From NCBI RefSeq assembly GCF_040144835.1, contig NZ_CP151632.1, forward strand, positions 124,001 to 188,000: 64,000 nt of DNA, read 5' to 3'. This document shows, piece by piece, positions 8,856 through 17,797 of the stretch. A program made the translations under genes and the position numbers. Every line of letters starts with the position of its first letter. The stretch's first letter is position 1. The stretch comes from Microbacterium sp. LWS13-1.2 (lineage in GTDB: Bacteria > Actinomycetota > Actinomycetes > Actinomycetales > Microbacteriaceae). The notes below the pieces were generated by a model, which saw only the letters and a list, made by a program, of their open reading frames with translations, had not been told where the DNA came from and did not search any database.

Positions 8856-9767
8856 ATGCACGATCACGCGCAGACCGGGATCCGCGGGGCCGGCAACCGC
8901 CGTCTCCTCGGCATCTCGCTCGCGATCACCTCCACCGTGATGGTGGTGCAGATCGTCGGCGCGGCGCTGTCGGGATCCCTCGCGCTCTTCGCGGACGCGG
9001 CTCACATGTTCACGGATGCCGCAGCCCTCGTGATCGCGCTCGTCGCGAGCACCGTCGCCGCCCGCCCGGCCAACGACCGCCGCACGTTCGGCTATCAGCG
9101 CGCCGAGGTGTTCGGCGCCCTGGTCAACGCGATCATCCTCATCGTGCTCTCGGCGTGGGTCGCGTTCGAAGGCATCTCGCGACTGCTGGACCCCGGCGAG
9201 GCCGAGATCGCCGGCGGTCTGATGCTGGTGATCGCCGTCGTCGGGCTCGTCGCGAACGCGGTCGCCATGTGGCTGCTCAGCGCGGCGCAGCGGCACAGCA
9301 TCAACGTCCGGGGTGCCTATCTGGAGGTGCTCGGCGATCTCTTCGGCTCGGCCGCCGTGATCGTCGCAGCGATCGTCGTCATCACGACGGGGTGGGATCA
9401 GGCCGACGCGATCGCGTCGCTGCTCATCGCGGCGATGATTGTGCCGCGCGCGATCGGGCTGCTCCGCGAAGTCGTGTCGGTGCTCGCCGAATCGGCCCCC
9501 GAGGGCACGCATGTCACCGAGATCCGCGACCACATCCTCGCCACCCCGAGTGTCGTCGCCGTGCACGACGTCCACGTGTGGCAGCTGACCCGCGGCGCGC
9601 TGGTGTTCACCGCCCACGTCGTGGTGGAAGACGCGGCCCTCGCCGACGGCCGGGCGGCCGGGATCCTCAGCGGGCTGCAGAGCTGCCTGTCGCAGCATTT
9701 CGACGTCGAGCACTCCACGTTCCAGCTCGAGCCCGCCGGTCACGTCGAGCACGACGCGCACGCCTGA
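8856..9767 (+). CDS. Cation diffusion facilitator (CzcD/ZitB-type) metal exporter
   Basis: 303 residues. CDF proteins exchange cytoplasmic Zn2+ (or Cd2+, Co2+, Mn2+) for protons at the cell membrane. Six hydrophobic spans are visible. The Zn-type metal site is present: HxxxD as HMFTD in span II (ALFADAAHMFTDAAALVIA) and the partner pair as LEVLGDLFGS in span V. A cytoplasmic C-terminal domain carries VHDVHVWQL and two histidine pairs. The N-terminal MHDHAQTG is a short His-containing tail. The -10 box TAGCCT ends 6 bases before the ATG, and a Fur/Zur-like box lies upstream, which fits metal control. The most likely substrate is zinc by motif, but this is inferred. Confidence 0.92.
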   Translation: MHDHAQTGIRGAGNRRLLGISLAITSTVMVVQIVGAALSGSLALFADAAHMFTDAAALVIALVASTVAARPANDRRTFGYQRAEVFGALVNAIILIVLSAWVAFEGISRLLDPGEAEIAGGLMLVIAVVGLVANAVAMWLLSAAQRHSINVRGAYLEVLGDLFGSAAVIVAAIVVITTGWDQADAIASLLIAAMIVPRAIGLLREVVSVLAESAPEGTHVTEIRDHILATPSVVAVHDVHVWQLTRGALVFTAHVVVEDAALADGRAAGILSGLQSCLSQHFDVEHSTFQLEPAGHVEHDAHA

Positions 9768-9830
9768 GCGCGGCCCGTCATCTCGCCGGCGCCTGTCCAG
9801 AGCCGGCAACCGCTCAGCGACCGGGGGCGC

Positions 9831-12530
9831 TCAGTCCTCGCGCCGCACCTCGTCGGGGCTCTTGTCGGGGCGGAGGCCGCGCCACCGTGGGTGGCGGAGG
9901 ATGCCGCCGGGGGTGAACTCGCCGTACTCGACTTCGCCGACGAGCGCCGGCCGGACCCACAGGGCATCGCGGGCATCGAGCGGCGGCACGCCCACGAGCG
10001 GGTTGGCGTCGGTGCGCAGCGGCAGCAGCTTCTTCATGAGGGTCGCGAGGGTCGAGTCGCTGAAGCCGGAGCCGACGCGACCCGCATAGCGCAGCCCCGC
10101 CTCGTCCGGGATGCCGAGCAGCAAAGACCCGAAGGTGTTGCTGCGACCGCCTTTCCCGGGGCGGATGCCCGCGATCACCACCTCCTGCGTGCGGGTGATC
10201 TTGACCTTCAGCCATGACTCGGACCTGCCTCCGCGCAGGTACCGCGAGCCGGGATCCTTGACGACGATCCCCTCGAGTCGCAGTTGGATGCTCGTGTCGA
10301 GCGCCGCATCGACGTCGTCGAACACCGGCGGGATAACGATCGCGTCGACGGATGCCGCCGCCACCGCTTCGAGCACGTCGCGCCGTTCGCGCAGCGGAAG
10401 GTCGGCGAGGTCGTCGCCGTCGTGCGAGAGGACGTCGAACAGATAGTAGCGCACGGGCGTCCGTCGGGCTTCTCGGGCGATGTCGCCCGCGCGCTCGAGG
10501 TTCATGCGCGTCTGCAGCAGCGGAAAGCTGGGACGACCATCGGGCTCGAGCGCGACCAGCTCGCCATCGAGCACGGCGTGCTCGTCGCCGAGGCCGGCGT
10601 CCACCGCCGTCAGCTCGGGATACCGATGGGTCACCTCGTTGCCGCTGCGCGCGAAGAGCCGCAGCCGATGGCCGTCCCACACGCCGACGGCGCGGATCCC
10701 GTCCCATTTCATCTCGACCCAGGTCTCGCCGGTGCCGTCTTTCGCAGCCCACGCACGGGCCGCCGCACGAGCCGTTCCCGGAGTCGCGGGCGAGGCGAGC
10801 ATCGGCCGGAGGTCGGCCATCGGGACAGTCGACACACTCTGCGAAACGTCATTGAACTTCCGGTTCACACGGGACTGAGGCAGGGAATCGGGGCCTGACC
10901 GGGGTTCGATGCTGGTGGGTGAACCGGAATTCACGTGGGGTTCGGTGGTGGTGTGTGAACTGGAGTTCACGTCGGGTTCGGTGGTGGTGTGTGAACCGGA
11001 ACTCACATGCCCTTTTCGGGGAGGCTCCTCGCTTCGGCGCGGGGACCGGGACGCCGCTCGCTGCGCCGGGCTGTGGGGCTCGTCGGCTTGGGGAGTGGGC
11101 TCCACGACGGTGCCGTCCGGCTGCGGCCGGCCGTCGGCATCCGTCTTCATCCGGTGCAGCAGCCAGCTCGACTTCTCGCCCTCGCCCTCGGTGCGGATGA
11201 GCGCGAGACGTACGCGTCCGAGCGGCCCGCCCGGCCGCCCCTCGAGGGTCGCGATGATCTCGTCGTCGCGCCACTTCTCGAGGTCGTAGCGGCCGTCGTC
11301 CCAGATCGTCACGGTGCCGCCACCGTACTCACCCGCGGGGATCGTGCCCTCGAAGCTCGCGTACTCCATCGGGTGATCCTCGGTCATGACGGCGAGGTTG
11401 TTCCGCTTGTACGAATGCGGGACACCGCGGGGGACCGCCCAGCTCACCAGCACGCCGTCGCGCTCGAGCCTGAAGTCCCAGTGCAGGCGGCTCGCGTGAT
11501 GCTCCTGAATCACGAAGCGCGGCCGATCACCCGACGGGGTGGCCCCCAGCGGATTGGCGGGCACCGGCTCGGGGGTGCGCTGCGCGCTCCGCTTGGAGAT
11601 GTAGGCCGACAGGGGTCCGGACTCGGCCTCGCGCCCGCCGGCGTGGAAGCCGAGCGCCGCCATCGGATCGCCGATGGACTCGATCCGCTCGAGCACCTCC
11701 GTGAAATCGAGGTGGCGCAGCTGCGGGTCGGCGAGCTCGTCCCACGTGCGCGGCGCGGCGACCGTGGGGTGTGCGCGGCCACGCAGCGAGTACGGCGCGA
11801 TCGTCGTCTTCGACCCGTTGTTCTGGCTCCAGTCGATGAGCACCTTGCCGTGGCGCTCGCTCTTCTTCATGCTGCTGACGACGAGGTCGCGGTGATCCGC
11901 CTCGATCGCGCGGGCGAGCTCGTTCGCGAGCGCGGACGCCTGCTCGGTCGACTGGCCGGGCGGCAGCGCGGTGTACAGGTGGATGCCCTTGCTGCCGCTG
12001 GTGACCGGGTACGGCTCGAGTCCCATGTCGGCCAGGATGCCGCGTGCCCAGCCGGCGACCACGGCGCACTCCGGCAGGCCCACGCCGGGGCCGGGATCGA
12101 GGTCGAGCACGAGGCGGTCGGCGGGCCCACGTCCGCCGTCGGGCGCGAAGCGCCACTGCGGCACGTGCAGCTCGAGGCTCGCCACCTGCGCGAGGTAGAC
12201 GAGCGTCGGGATGTCGCCGACCAGCGGATACTCCTTGGTGCCGGTGGAGTGGGGGATCGGCATCCGCTTCACCCACGACGGAGCACCGCGCTCGAGGTCC
12301 TTCGCGAAGAAGACCATGCCGGGGTCTTCCTCGGTGCCGACGCCGTCCGGCCAGCGTTTGCGGGTCACGGGACGCCCGATGACGTGGGGGATCAGCACCT
12401 CGCCGATGCGCGAGTAGTAGTCGATGACCTCGCCCTTGGTGGTGCCCGTCTCGGGATAGAGCACCTTGTCGAGGTTGGTGATGCGCAGGCGCCGGCCGCC
12501 GATGCGCACGAGCTGCTCCTCTCCCGCCAT
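9831..12530 (-). CDS. ligD: ATP-dependent DNA ligase D (polymerase-phosphoesterase-ligase)
   Basis: 899 residues with all three LigD modules, in Mycobacterium-like order. Residues about 5-300 are the primase-like polymerase (LVLDLDPGPGV, HGKVLIDWSQN). About 335-475 are the 3'-phosphoesterase (FVIQEHHASRLHWDFRLERDG, PAGEYGGGTVTIWD). About 560-899 are the ligase, with motif I EMKWDGIR supplying the adenylated lysine, and LEGIVVKDPGS and WLKVKI as later motifs. The enzyme fills, trims and seals double-strand breaks held by Ku. The linker contains three 12-residue repeats. I chose ATG 12530 because TACTCT at 12537-12542 (reverse strand) is an ideal -10 six bases away. Ku is divergent 71 bases off. 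Confidence 0.95.
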   Translation of the reverse strand: MAGEEQLVRIGGRRLRITNLDKVLYPETGTTKGEVIDYYSRIGEVLIPHVIGRPVTRKRWPDGVGTEEDPGMVFFAKDLERGAPSWVKRMPIPHSTGTKEYPLVGDIPTLVYLAQVASLELHVPQWRFAPDGGRGPADRLVLDLDPGPGVGLPECAVVAGWARGILADMGLEPYPVTSGSKGIHLYTALPPGQSTEQASALANELARAIEADHRDLVVSSMKKSERHGKVLIDWSQNNGSKTTIAPYSLRGRAHPTVAAPRTWDELADPQLRHLDFTEVLERIESIGDPMAALGFHAGGREAESGPLSAYISKRSAQRTPEPVPANPLGATPSGDRPRFVIQEHHASRLHWDFRLERDGVLVSWAVPRGVPHSYKRNNLAVMTEDHPMEYASFEGTIPAGEYGGGTVTIWDDGRYDLEKWRDDEIIATLEGRPGGPLGRVRLALIRTEGEGEKSSWLLHRMKTDADGRPQPDGTVVEPTPQADEPHSPAQRAASRSPRRSEEPPRKGHVSSGSHTTTEPDVNSSSHTTTEPHVNSGSPTSIEPRSGPDSLPQSRVNRKFNDVSQSVSTVPMADLRPMLASPATPGTARAAARAWAAKDGTGETWVEMKWDGIRAVGVWDGHRLRLFARSGNEVTHRYPELTAVDAGLGDEHAVLDGELVALEPDGRPSFPLLQTRMNLERAGDIAREARRTPVRYYLFDVLSHDGDDLADLPLRERRDVLEAVAAASVDAIVIPPVFDDVDAALDTSIQLRLEGIVVKDPGSRYLRGGRSESWLKVKITRTQEVVIAGIRPGKGGRSNTFGSLLLGIPDEAGLRYAGRVGSGFSDSTLATLMKKLLPLRTDANPLVGVPPLDARDALWVRPALVGEVEYGEFTPGGILRHPRWRGLRPDKSPDEVRRED
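10903..11010. repeat. Three tandem 36-bp repeats inside the ligD linker
   Basis: Units begin at 10903, 10939 and 10975 with GGTTCG, then a TGGTGGTG-like stretch and a hairpin-forming GTGAAC...TTCAC (for example GTGAACTGGAGTTCAC). The repeat period is a multiple of three, so the ligD frame is kept and encodes imperfect 12-residue units such as SSSHTTTEPHVN. No spacers, so this is not CRISPR. Confidence 0.9.
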
Positions 12531-12601
12531 GGCCACAGAGTATCGGCGACGAGAGGCGCAAGGGGTGGCCCGGTGTCGGCGCACTGGTGTTCACTGGTGT
12601 G

Positions 12602-13528
12602 GTGAGAGCGATCTGGAAGGGTGCACTGACGTTCGGACTCGTCAACGTGCCGGTGAAGGTGTACTCGGCGACAGAGGACCACGACGTCTCTCTGCATCAG
12701 GTGCACAACAAGGACGGCGGTCGCATCCGCTACCAGCGGGTGTGCGAGGTCGACGGCGAGGTGGTGCCGTACTCCGACATCGACAAGGCGTACGACGACG
12801 GCGAGAAGACGGTCGTGCTCACCAAGGACGACTTGGCGTCGCTCCCAGCGGAGAAGAGCCGCGAGATCGATGTCGTCGAGTTCGTGCCGAGCGAGCAGAT
12901 CGACCTCCTGACGCTCGATCGCGCGTACTACCTCGAACCGGATTCCGCGTCGCCGAAGGCGTACGTGCTGCTGCGCAAGACGCTGGAGCAGACCGACCGG
13001 ACCGCGATCGTCCGGTTCTCGCTGCGACAGAAGACCCGGCTGGCAGCCTTGCGCGTGCGCGGTGAGGTCCTCGTGCTGCAGACCCTGCTCTGGGCCGACG
13101 AGGTTCGCGAAGCGGCGTTCCCGGCGCTGGATGAGAGCGTGCGGATCTCGGCCAAGGAACTCGAGCTGTCGGCATCCCTCGTCGAGAGCTTCTCGAGCGA
13201 CTTCGACCCCGAGGAGTTCACCGACGAGTACCAGCAGGAGCTGCGCACCCTCATCGAGGCGAAGCTCGAGAAGGGCGACGCGCTGGACACCACCGAGACC
13301 TTCGGCGAGCAGGAGGAAGAAGAGGCAGGCGGCGAGGTCATCGACCTCATGGCGGCGCTGCGTGCCAGCGTTGAGAAGTCCCGTGCGGCTCGCGAAGGCG
13401 GCGGATCGAAGGCGTCGGACAAGAAGGATGCCGGGGCCGACGACGAGCCGGCGGCGAAAGCACCCGCCAAGAAGCCCGCGGCGAAGTCGTCCGCGAAGAA
13501 GCCCGCCGCCAAGAAGAAGGCCTCCTGA
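12602..13528 (+). CDS. ku: Non-homologous end-joining protein Ku
   Basis: 308 residues beginning VRAIWKGALTFGLVNVPVKV, the typical bacterial Ku N-terminus. The homodimer threads onto DNA ends and recruits LigD. The core includes YQRVCEVDGEVV, AYYLEPD and the LWADEVRE region that contacts the partner. The last ~35 residues are a lysine/alanine/proline tail (repeated KKPAAK), common in actinobacterial Ku and thought to bind DNA. In-frame GTGs also occur at 12587 and 12599; I chose 12602 from family alignment. It is divergent from ligD, so the 71-base gap should hold both promoters. Confidence 0.95.
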   Translation: MRAIWKGALTFGLVNVPVKVYSATEDHDVSLHQVHNKDGGRIRYQRVCEVDGEVVPYSDIDKAYDDGEKTVVLTKDDLASLPAEKSREIDVVEFVPSEQIDLLTLDRAYYLEPDSASPKAYVLLRKTLEQTDRTAIVRFSLRQKTRLAALRVRGEVLVLQTLLWADEVREAAFPALDESVRISAKELELSASLVESFSSDFDPEEFTDEYQQELRTLIEAKLEKGDALDTTETFGEQEEEEAGGEVIDLMAALRASVEKSRAAREGGGSKASDKKDAGADDEPAAKAPAKKPAAKSSAKKPAAKKKAS

Positions 13529-13555
13529 CGGTACAAGCCGCAGGTCGCCTCCGGG

Positions 13556-14341
13556 TCAGGCCTTCGGGGCGCCATCCTCGTGGTGCTCGGGGCCGCGATC
13601 GAACACCTCGGGATCGAGCACGAGCGCCTCGGCCTCGCTGTGGTCGGTGACGACGTCCTCACCCGCCGCGGCAGCCTTCTTCGCCTTGCTGCGCTCGCGG
13701 AAGTAGTGCCACAGCGTCACAAGCGCCGTGCCGCCGACCGCGGCGAGCAGGATCAGGTCGATGTAGTTCTCGACGAAGGTGGCGACCGGCGGGATGAACC
13801 CGATGGCGTAGCCGAACATCGTGAGGCCGAAGCCCCACAGCACCGCGCCGATGAAGTTGTAGAGCGTGTACTTCCACTTGTTCATGTGCCCGACGCCCGC
13901 GGCGACCGGGGCGAAGGTGCGCACGATCGGCACGAAGCGGGCCAGGATGATGGTCAGTCCGCCGAACCGCTCGAAGAACGCGTTCGTGCGCTCGACATTC
14001 TTGACGCTGAACAGACCGGATTCCTTCTTCTCGAAGACCGCCGGGCCGCCCTTGTGGCCGATGTAGTAGCCCACCTCCCCGCCGAGGAAGGCGGCGAGAC
14101 CGATCAACAGCGCCACCCACCACACGCTGATGCCGAACACGCCGTTCGGCGCATACGACTGCGGATGCGACAGCAGGCCCGAGATGACGAGGAGCGTGTC
14201 GCCCGGGAGGAGGAATCCGATGAGCAGGCCCGTCTCGGCGAAGACGATGAAGCACACGGCGACGAGCGCCCAGGGGCCCGCCCATTCGATGATGGCGGCC
14301 GGATCCAGCCAGGGGATCAGCGCGGAAGGAACAGCGTGCAC
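13556..14341 (-). CDS. DedA family membrane protein
   Basis: 261 residues from a GTG. The DedA/SNARE-associated core is clear: FAETGLLIGFLLPGDTLLVISGLL near the N-terminus, GGEVGYYIGHKGG, and the conserved re-entrant motif RFVPIVRTFAPVAAGVGHMN. Four to five hydrophobic spans are visible. DedA/DedA-like proteins act in membrane lipid (polyprenyl phosphate or phospholipid) translocation and depend on membrane potential. The last ~45 residues are hydrophilic and charged (FRERSKAKKAAAAGEDVV...), a non-conserved cytoplasmic tail. It is convergent with ku, 27 bases apart. Confidence 0.92.
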   Translation of the reverse strand: MHAVPSALIPWLDPAAIIEWAGPWALVAVCFIVFAETGLLIGFLLPGDTLLVISGLLSHPQSYAPNGVFGISVWWVALLIGLAAFLGGEVGYYIGHKGGPAVFEKKESGLFSVKNVERTNAFFERFGGLTIILARFVPIVRTFAPVAAGVGHMNKWKYTLYNFIGAVLWGFGLTMFGYAIGFIPPVATFVENYIDLILLAAVGGTALVTLWHYFRERSKAKKAAAAGEDVVTDHSEAEALVLDPEVFDRGPEHHEDGAPKA

Positions 14342-14385
14342 GGTGGTTTCCCGTCGTCAGTCGGCGGAGGATGCGAGAACTCGCG

Positions 14386-14467
14386 TGCGGAAGGTGGGAC
14401 TTGAACCCACACGCCCGAAGGCACAGGAACCTAAATCCTGCGTGTCTGCCGATTTCACCACTCCCGC
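14386..14467 (-). tRNA. tRNA-Leu (anticodon UAG)
   Basis: Read on the minus strand, the seven-base acceptor GCGGGAG pairs with CTTCCGC (one G-T), the anticodon stem CAGGA/TCCTG encloses loop TTTAGGT with anticodon TAG, a class II variable arm contains TGCCTTCGGGCG, and the T arm is GTGGGTTCAAGTCCCAC. The 82-base length with a long variable arm and the UAG anticodon identify leucine. CCA is not encoded. Confidence 0.95.
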
Positions 14468-14537
14468 AAGTGGCTCTCAGTCTACTGAGGGGACCGGGAG
14501 TCGGCTGTGGGGCTGACCCCCCGTTTCGCGGCGGAGA

Positions 14538-14747
14538 TCAGCGGCGGATGCCGAACAGGAAGTAGCTCGCCGGTCCGATCCAGTTCACGAGGATCGCGGG
14601 GATCCACGCCGCCTTCGGTCCGCGCACGTCGTCCGCGTCTCGGTGGGAGAGATCCCAGAACGCCAGGAACGCGAACGCCACCTGCACGAGGCCCAGAACG
14701 CCCAGGCCCGCCTTCGCCGCCGGGGCCAGTTCCGTCTTGGTCATCAT
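14538..14747 (-). CDS. Small PLDc_N-domain membrane protein
   Basis: 69 residues. Two hydrophobic segments surround a short polar turn: GLVQVAFAFLAFWDL and AWIPAILVNWIGPASYFLFG. The second, ending in IGPxxYxLFG, is the hallmark of the PLDc_N (phospholipase D nuclease N-terminal) domain, found alone in many small actinobacterial membrane proteins of unknown role. Two adjacent in-frame ATGs exist (14747, 14744); AAAGGA lies 5 bases before the first. It is divergent from the tad operon, with 102 bases between them. Confidence 0.85.
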   Translation of the reverse strand: MMTKTELAPAAKAGLGVLGLVQVAFAFLAFWDLSHRDADDVRGPKAAWIPAILVNWIGPASYFLFGIRR

Positions 14748-14849
14748 CGTCGTCCTTTCATCGGTGCCTCCATCCTGCCCCTCGGTCGCGGCGACCGCAT
14801 CTGTGGATAACTTTCGGCTGGCTCCGGGTCGAATTGCGAGGATGCTGAC

Positions 14850-15998
14850 GTGACCTCCTCGAGCGCTCCCGTCGCGACCCTCGTGGCCGAGCGGGTGCGC
14901 GAGAGACTGCGCGCCGAACGGTCGGATCCGACCCGCGACCCGGAGTTCGCGGCGCAGGTCGCGCGCGCCGAGGTGCGCCGGCACAACGACTTCGCCCTGG
15001 CGCGCGGGCTGGCGCCGGTCGACGACGAGACGGCCTGCGTGCGGGAGGTGCTCGCCGCCGTCGCCGGGTTCGGCCCGCTGCAGGCGTACCTCGACGATCC
15101 GACCGTCGAGGAGGTCTGGATCAATGCTCCTGATCGTATCTTCGTGGCGCGGGCGGGAGTCGCAGAGCGGGTGCCGCTGATGCTGACCGACACCGCCGTG
15201 CGGGACCTCGTCGAGCGGATGCTGCAGTCCAGTGGTCGGCGCGTCGATCTGAGCCAGCCCTTCGTCGACGCCTCGCTGCCCGATGGCAGCCGCCTGCACG
15301 TCGTCATCCCTGACATCACGCGGCGCCACTGGGCGGTCAACATCCGCAAGTTCCTGCCGGCGTACCGCGACCTCGGTCGCCTGGTCGCCGCGGGATCGAT
15401 CGCTCCCCGGGCCGCCGCCCTGCTGCGCGATGCGATGATCGCCGGGCAGTCGGTCCTCGTCTCGGGTGCGACGCACGCGGGCAAGACGACGCTGCTGGGC
15501 GCGCTCATCGCGGCGTGCCCGCCGGAGCATCGCGTCGTGACGGTGGAGGAGACGTTCGAGCTCGCCGTCGCGGCACCCGACCTCGTCTCGCTGCAGGGAC
15601 GCCAGCCCAGCCTCGAAGGGACGGGCGAAGTCACGCTGCGGCGTCTCGTCAAAGAGGCGCTTCGCATGCGTCCCGACCGTCTGGTCGTCGGAGAGGTGCG
15701 CGACGCCGAGGCGCTCGACCTCCTGCTGGCGCTCAACACCGGCGTGCCTGGTGCGGCGACCATCCACGCGAACTCGGCACGCGAGGCGCTCGGCAAGCTC
15801 GCCGCGCTGCCGCTGCTCGCGGGGCGCAACATCGACGCGAGCTTCGTGCAGCCGGCGGTCGCGGCATCCGTCCACCTCGTCGCGCACTGCGAGCGGGACG
15901 CCGGGGGCGCGCGGCGCGTCGTGGAGATCGTGGCACCTACCGGTGTGGCGGACTCCGTCATTACGGCTCGCACGCTCTACCGGGCGGACGCCCCGTGA
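14850..15998 (+). CDS. tadA: TadA/CpaF-type secretion ATPase
   Basis: 382 residues from a GTG with a purine-rich site (GAGGATG) upstream. This is the hexameric ATPase that powers assembly of Flp/Tad pili at the inner face of the membrane. Motifs in order: FGPLQAYLDDPTVEEVWINAPD (N-terminal domain), Walker A GATHAGKTT near residue 208, the Asp box VVTVEETFEL, His box TIHANSA, and RMRPDRLVVGEVRDAEALD. It starts a seven-gene operon in which nearly every stop overlaps the next start. No TadZ-like partner is encoded upstream here. Confidence 0.93.
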   Translation: MTSSSAPVATLVAERVRERLRAERSDPTRDPEFAAQVARAEVRRHNDFALARGLAPVDDETACVREVLAAVAGFGPLQAYLDDPTVEEVWINAPDRIFVARAGVAERVPLMLTDTAVRDLVERMLQSSGRRVDLSQPFVDASLPDGSRLHVVIPDITRRHWAVNIRKFLPAYRDLGRLVAAGSIAPRAAALLRDAMIAGQSVLVSGATHAGKTTLLGALIAACPPEHRVVTVEETFELAVAAPDLVSLQGRQPSLEGTGEVTLRRLVKEALRMRPDRLVVGEVRDAEALDLLLALNTGVPGAATIHANSAREALGKLAALPLLAGRNIDASFVQPAVAASVHLVAHCERDAGGARRVVEIVAPTGVADSVITARTLYRADAP

Positions 15999-16855
15999 CG
16001 TTCGTCTGGGGTGCAGTGCTGGCAGCCGGGGTCCTGCTGGTGCTGTCACCGTGGCTGTGGCCCGCGGACTTCCGCCGTCGCCCCGGCACGGCCCGCCGCG
16101 GCCGGATCGCCCGCCTGCTCGAAGACGCGGGAATGTCCCGCACATCGGTCGCCTCGGTCGCGGTGGTGGCGGGTGTGTGCGCTGTGGTCGCGGCCGCGAT
16201 CGCGTGGCTCGTGGCACCGGTGGCCGCGCTGGCCCTCGTTGCGGCAGTCGCGGGAGCGATCGCCCCGTTCGCGTGGCTGCGTGCGCGGCGTTCGAAGCTC
16301 CTGCGCACGCGGCGCGGGCTCTGGCCCGACGTGTGCGATCTGCTCATCGCTTCGGTGCGGGCGGGGATGTCGCTTCCTGACGCGGTGGCGAGCCTCGCCG
16401 ATTCCGCACCCGCCGAGCTGCGGCCGGCATTCGCCGGGTTCGCCCGCGACATGTCGGCGTCGGGTCACTTCGACTCCAGCATCCAGCGGCTCAAGATCAG
16501 CCTCGCCGATCCCGTCGCCGACCGCATCGTCGAAACGCTGCGGATGGCACGGCAGGTGGGCGGCACCGAGCTCACCTCGGTGCTGCGGGCGCTTGCCGGC
16601 TCGGTGCGCGCGGACGCGGCCCTGCGTGCCGAAGTCGAATCGCGGCAGTCGTGGATCCGCGGAGCGGCGGTGCTCGGTGTGGTCGCACCCTGGGTGATCC
16701 TGGCCCTGCTGGCGATGCGTCCGGAGGGAGCCCGCGCGTACGGCAGCCCCGGCGGCATCGTGCTGATCCTTGTCGGTGCGGCGGTGTCTCTGGTCGCGTA
16801 CCGGCTCATGATCCGGCTGGGGCGCCTTCCCGAACCGCGGAGGTGGTTCGGGTGA
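15995..16855 (+). CDS. tadB: TadB-like inner-membrane platform protein
   Basis: 286 residues from a GTG overlapping the tadA stop (GTGA). An N-terminal membrane segment and a pair of central spans (SVAVVAGVCAVVAAAIAWLV) precede the T2SSF domain (LLIASVRAGMSLPDAVASLAD, LRMARQVGGTELTSVLRALA), and two C-terminal spans follow. T2SSF proteins form the membrane platform turned by TadA. Together with tadC it gives the usual two-platform arrangement of Tad systems. Confidence 0.9.
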   Translation: MTFVWGAVLAAGVLLVLSPWLWPADFRRRPGTARRGRIARLLEDAGMSRTSVASVAVVAGVCAVVAAAIAWLVAPVAALALVAAVAGAIAPFAWLRARRSKLLRTRRGLWPDVCDLLIASVRAGMSLPDAVASLADSAPAELRPAFAGFARDMSASGHFDSSIQRLKISLADPVADRIVETLRMARQVGGTELTSVLRALAGSVRADAALRAEVESRQSWIRGAAVLGVVAPWVILALLAMRPEGARAYGSPGGIVLILVGAAVSLVAYRLMIRLGRLPEPRRWFG

Positions 16856-17781
16856 TCGCCACCGGGATGAGCGACCTCGCCTTCGCCGTCGTGCTCGGCA
16901 CCGCCCTCGGGGTGGGCGTGTGCCTGCTGATCTCGCTCGCGCCGCGATGGGGCGCGCCGAGCCTGGCCCGACGGATCGCGCCGTACATCCGCGATGTGAC
17001 AGACCCACGCGGTCTCGATGTCGTGGCACCGGGCGGCGGATCTCCGTTCACCTGGTCCGCGTTCGCGCGCGGGCGGCTTGCGCGTCTGGCCGGCGGTGAC
17101 GCAATCCTGGCACGACGCCTGCACCGCGCAGCCTGGACGATCGATGCCGCACGATTCCGCAGTCGTCAGCTCGGCTGGGCGATCGCGGGCCTCGGGGTCG
17201 GCGGCGGTGTCGTGGTCGTCCTGATGCTCGCCGGACGCGGATCACCCGTCCTCGGCCTCCTGCCGCCCGTCGCGGCGGTCGCGGCCGCGCTCGGCTACGA
17301 CGCCTGGCTCACTCACGCCGCTCAGGCGCGCGCCGCGCGGATCGAGGAGGAGCTCCCCACGGTGCTGGAGTTCCTCGCGCTCTGCCTGTCGGCAGGCGAG
17401 GGCATCCTGGACTCGCTCCGGCGTGTGAGCGAGGTCGGCGCGGGGGAGCTCACCAGCGAGCTGCGGGGAGTCGTGATCGCCGTCGGCACGGGTTCGCCGC
17501 TGTCGGAATCGCTGACGCGGCTGGCTGCGGGACTCGAGATCCCGGCGCTGACCCGTGCCATCGACCAGCTCGTCGCCGCCATCGAACGCGGCGCCCCGCT
17601 GGCGCATGTGCTTCAGGCGCAGGCGCTCGACGCGCGTGAGGACGCCAAGCGCGCGCTCATCGAACGCGCGGGCCGGAAGGAGATCTACATGCTCTTTCCA
17701 CTCGTGTTCCTGATCCTGCCGCTGAGCGTCCTGTTCGCGGTGTTCCCCGGGATCTTCATGCTTCGACTCGGACTCGGCTGA
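16852..17781 (+). CDS. tadC: TadC-like inner-membrane platform protein
   Basis: 309 residues from a GTG overlapping the tadB stop; an ATG at 16867 is an alternative. An N-terminal span (FAVVLGTALGVGVCLLISLA), a central pair of spans and a T2SSF domain (EFLALCLSAGEGILDSLRRVSEV, LARAIDQLVAAIERG-like region) are followed by IYMLFPLVFLILPLSVLFAVFPGIF at the C-terminus. It is the second platform subunit of the Tad pilus. It lies 16 bases before the pilin gene. Confidence 0.9.
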   Translation: MIATGMSDLAFAVVLGTALGVGVCLLISLAPRWGAPSLARRIAPYIRDVTDPRGLDVVAPGGGSPFTWSAFARGRLARLAGGDAILARRLHRAAWTIDAARFRSRQLGWAIAGLGVGGGVVVVLMLAGRGSPVLGLLPPVAAVAAALGYDAWLTHAAQARAARIEEELPTVLEFLALCLSAGEGILDSLRRVSEVGAGELTSELRGVVIAVGTGSPLSESLTRLAAGLEIPALTRAIDQLVAAIERGAPLAHVLQAQALDAREDAKRALIERAGRKEIYMLFPLVFLILPLSVLFAVFPGIFMLRLGLG

Positions 17782-17797
17782 CCGGCCGGAAGGAGAA

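Noticed and set aside
10903..11010. Possible CRISPR array (three 36-bp repeats)
   Set aside because: No spacers between units and they lie in frame within ligD, so they are coding repeats.
15515..16000. Extended N-terminus of tadB overlapping tadA
   Set aside because: The extension is Arg/Ala-rich noise; the coupled GTG at 15995 gives the normal protein.
14538..16217. Long minus-strand frame upstream of the small membrane gene
   Set aside because: Only the last 69 residues look like a protein; the rest is antisense to the clearly coding tadA and tadB genes.
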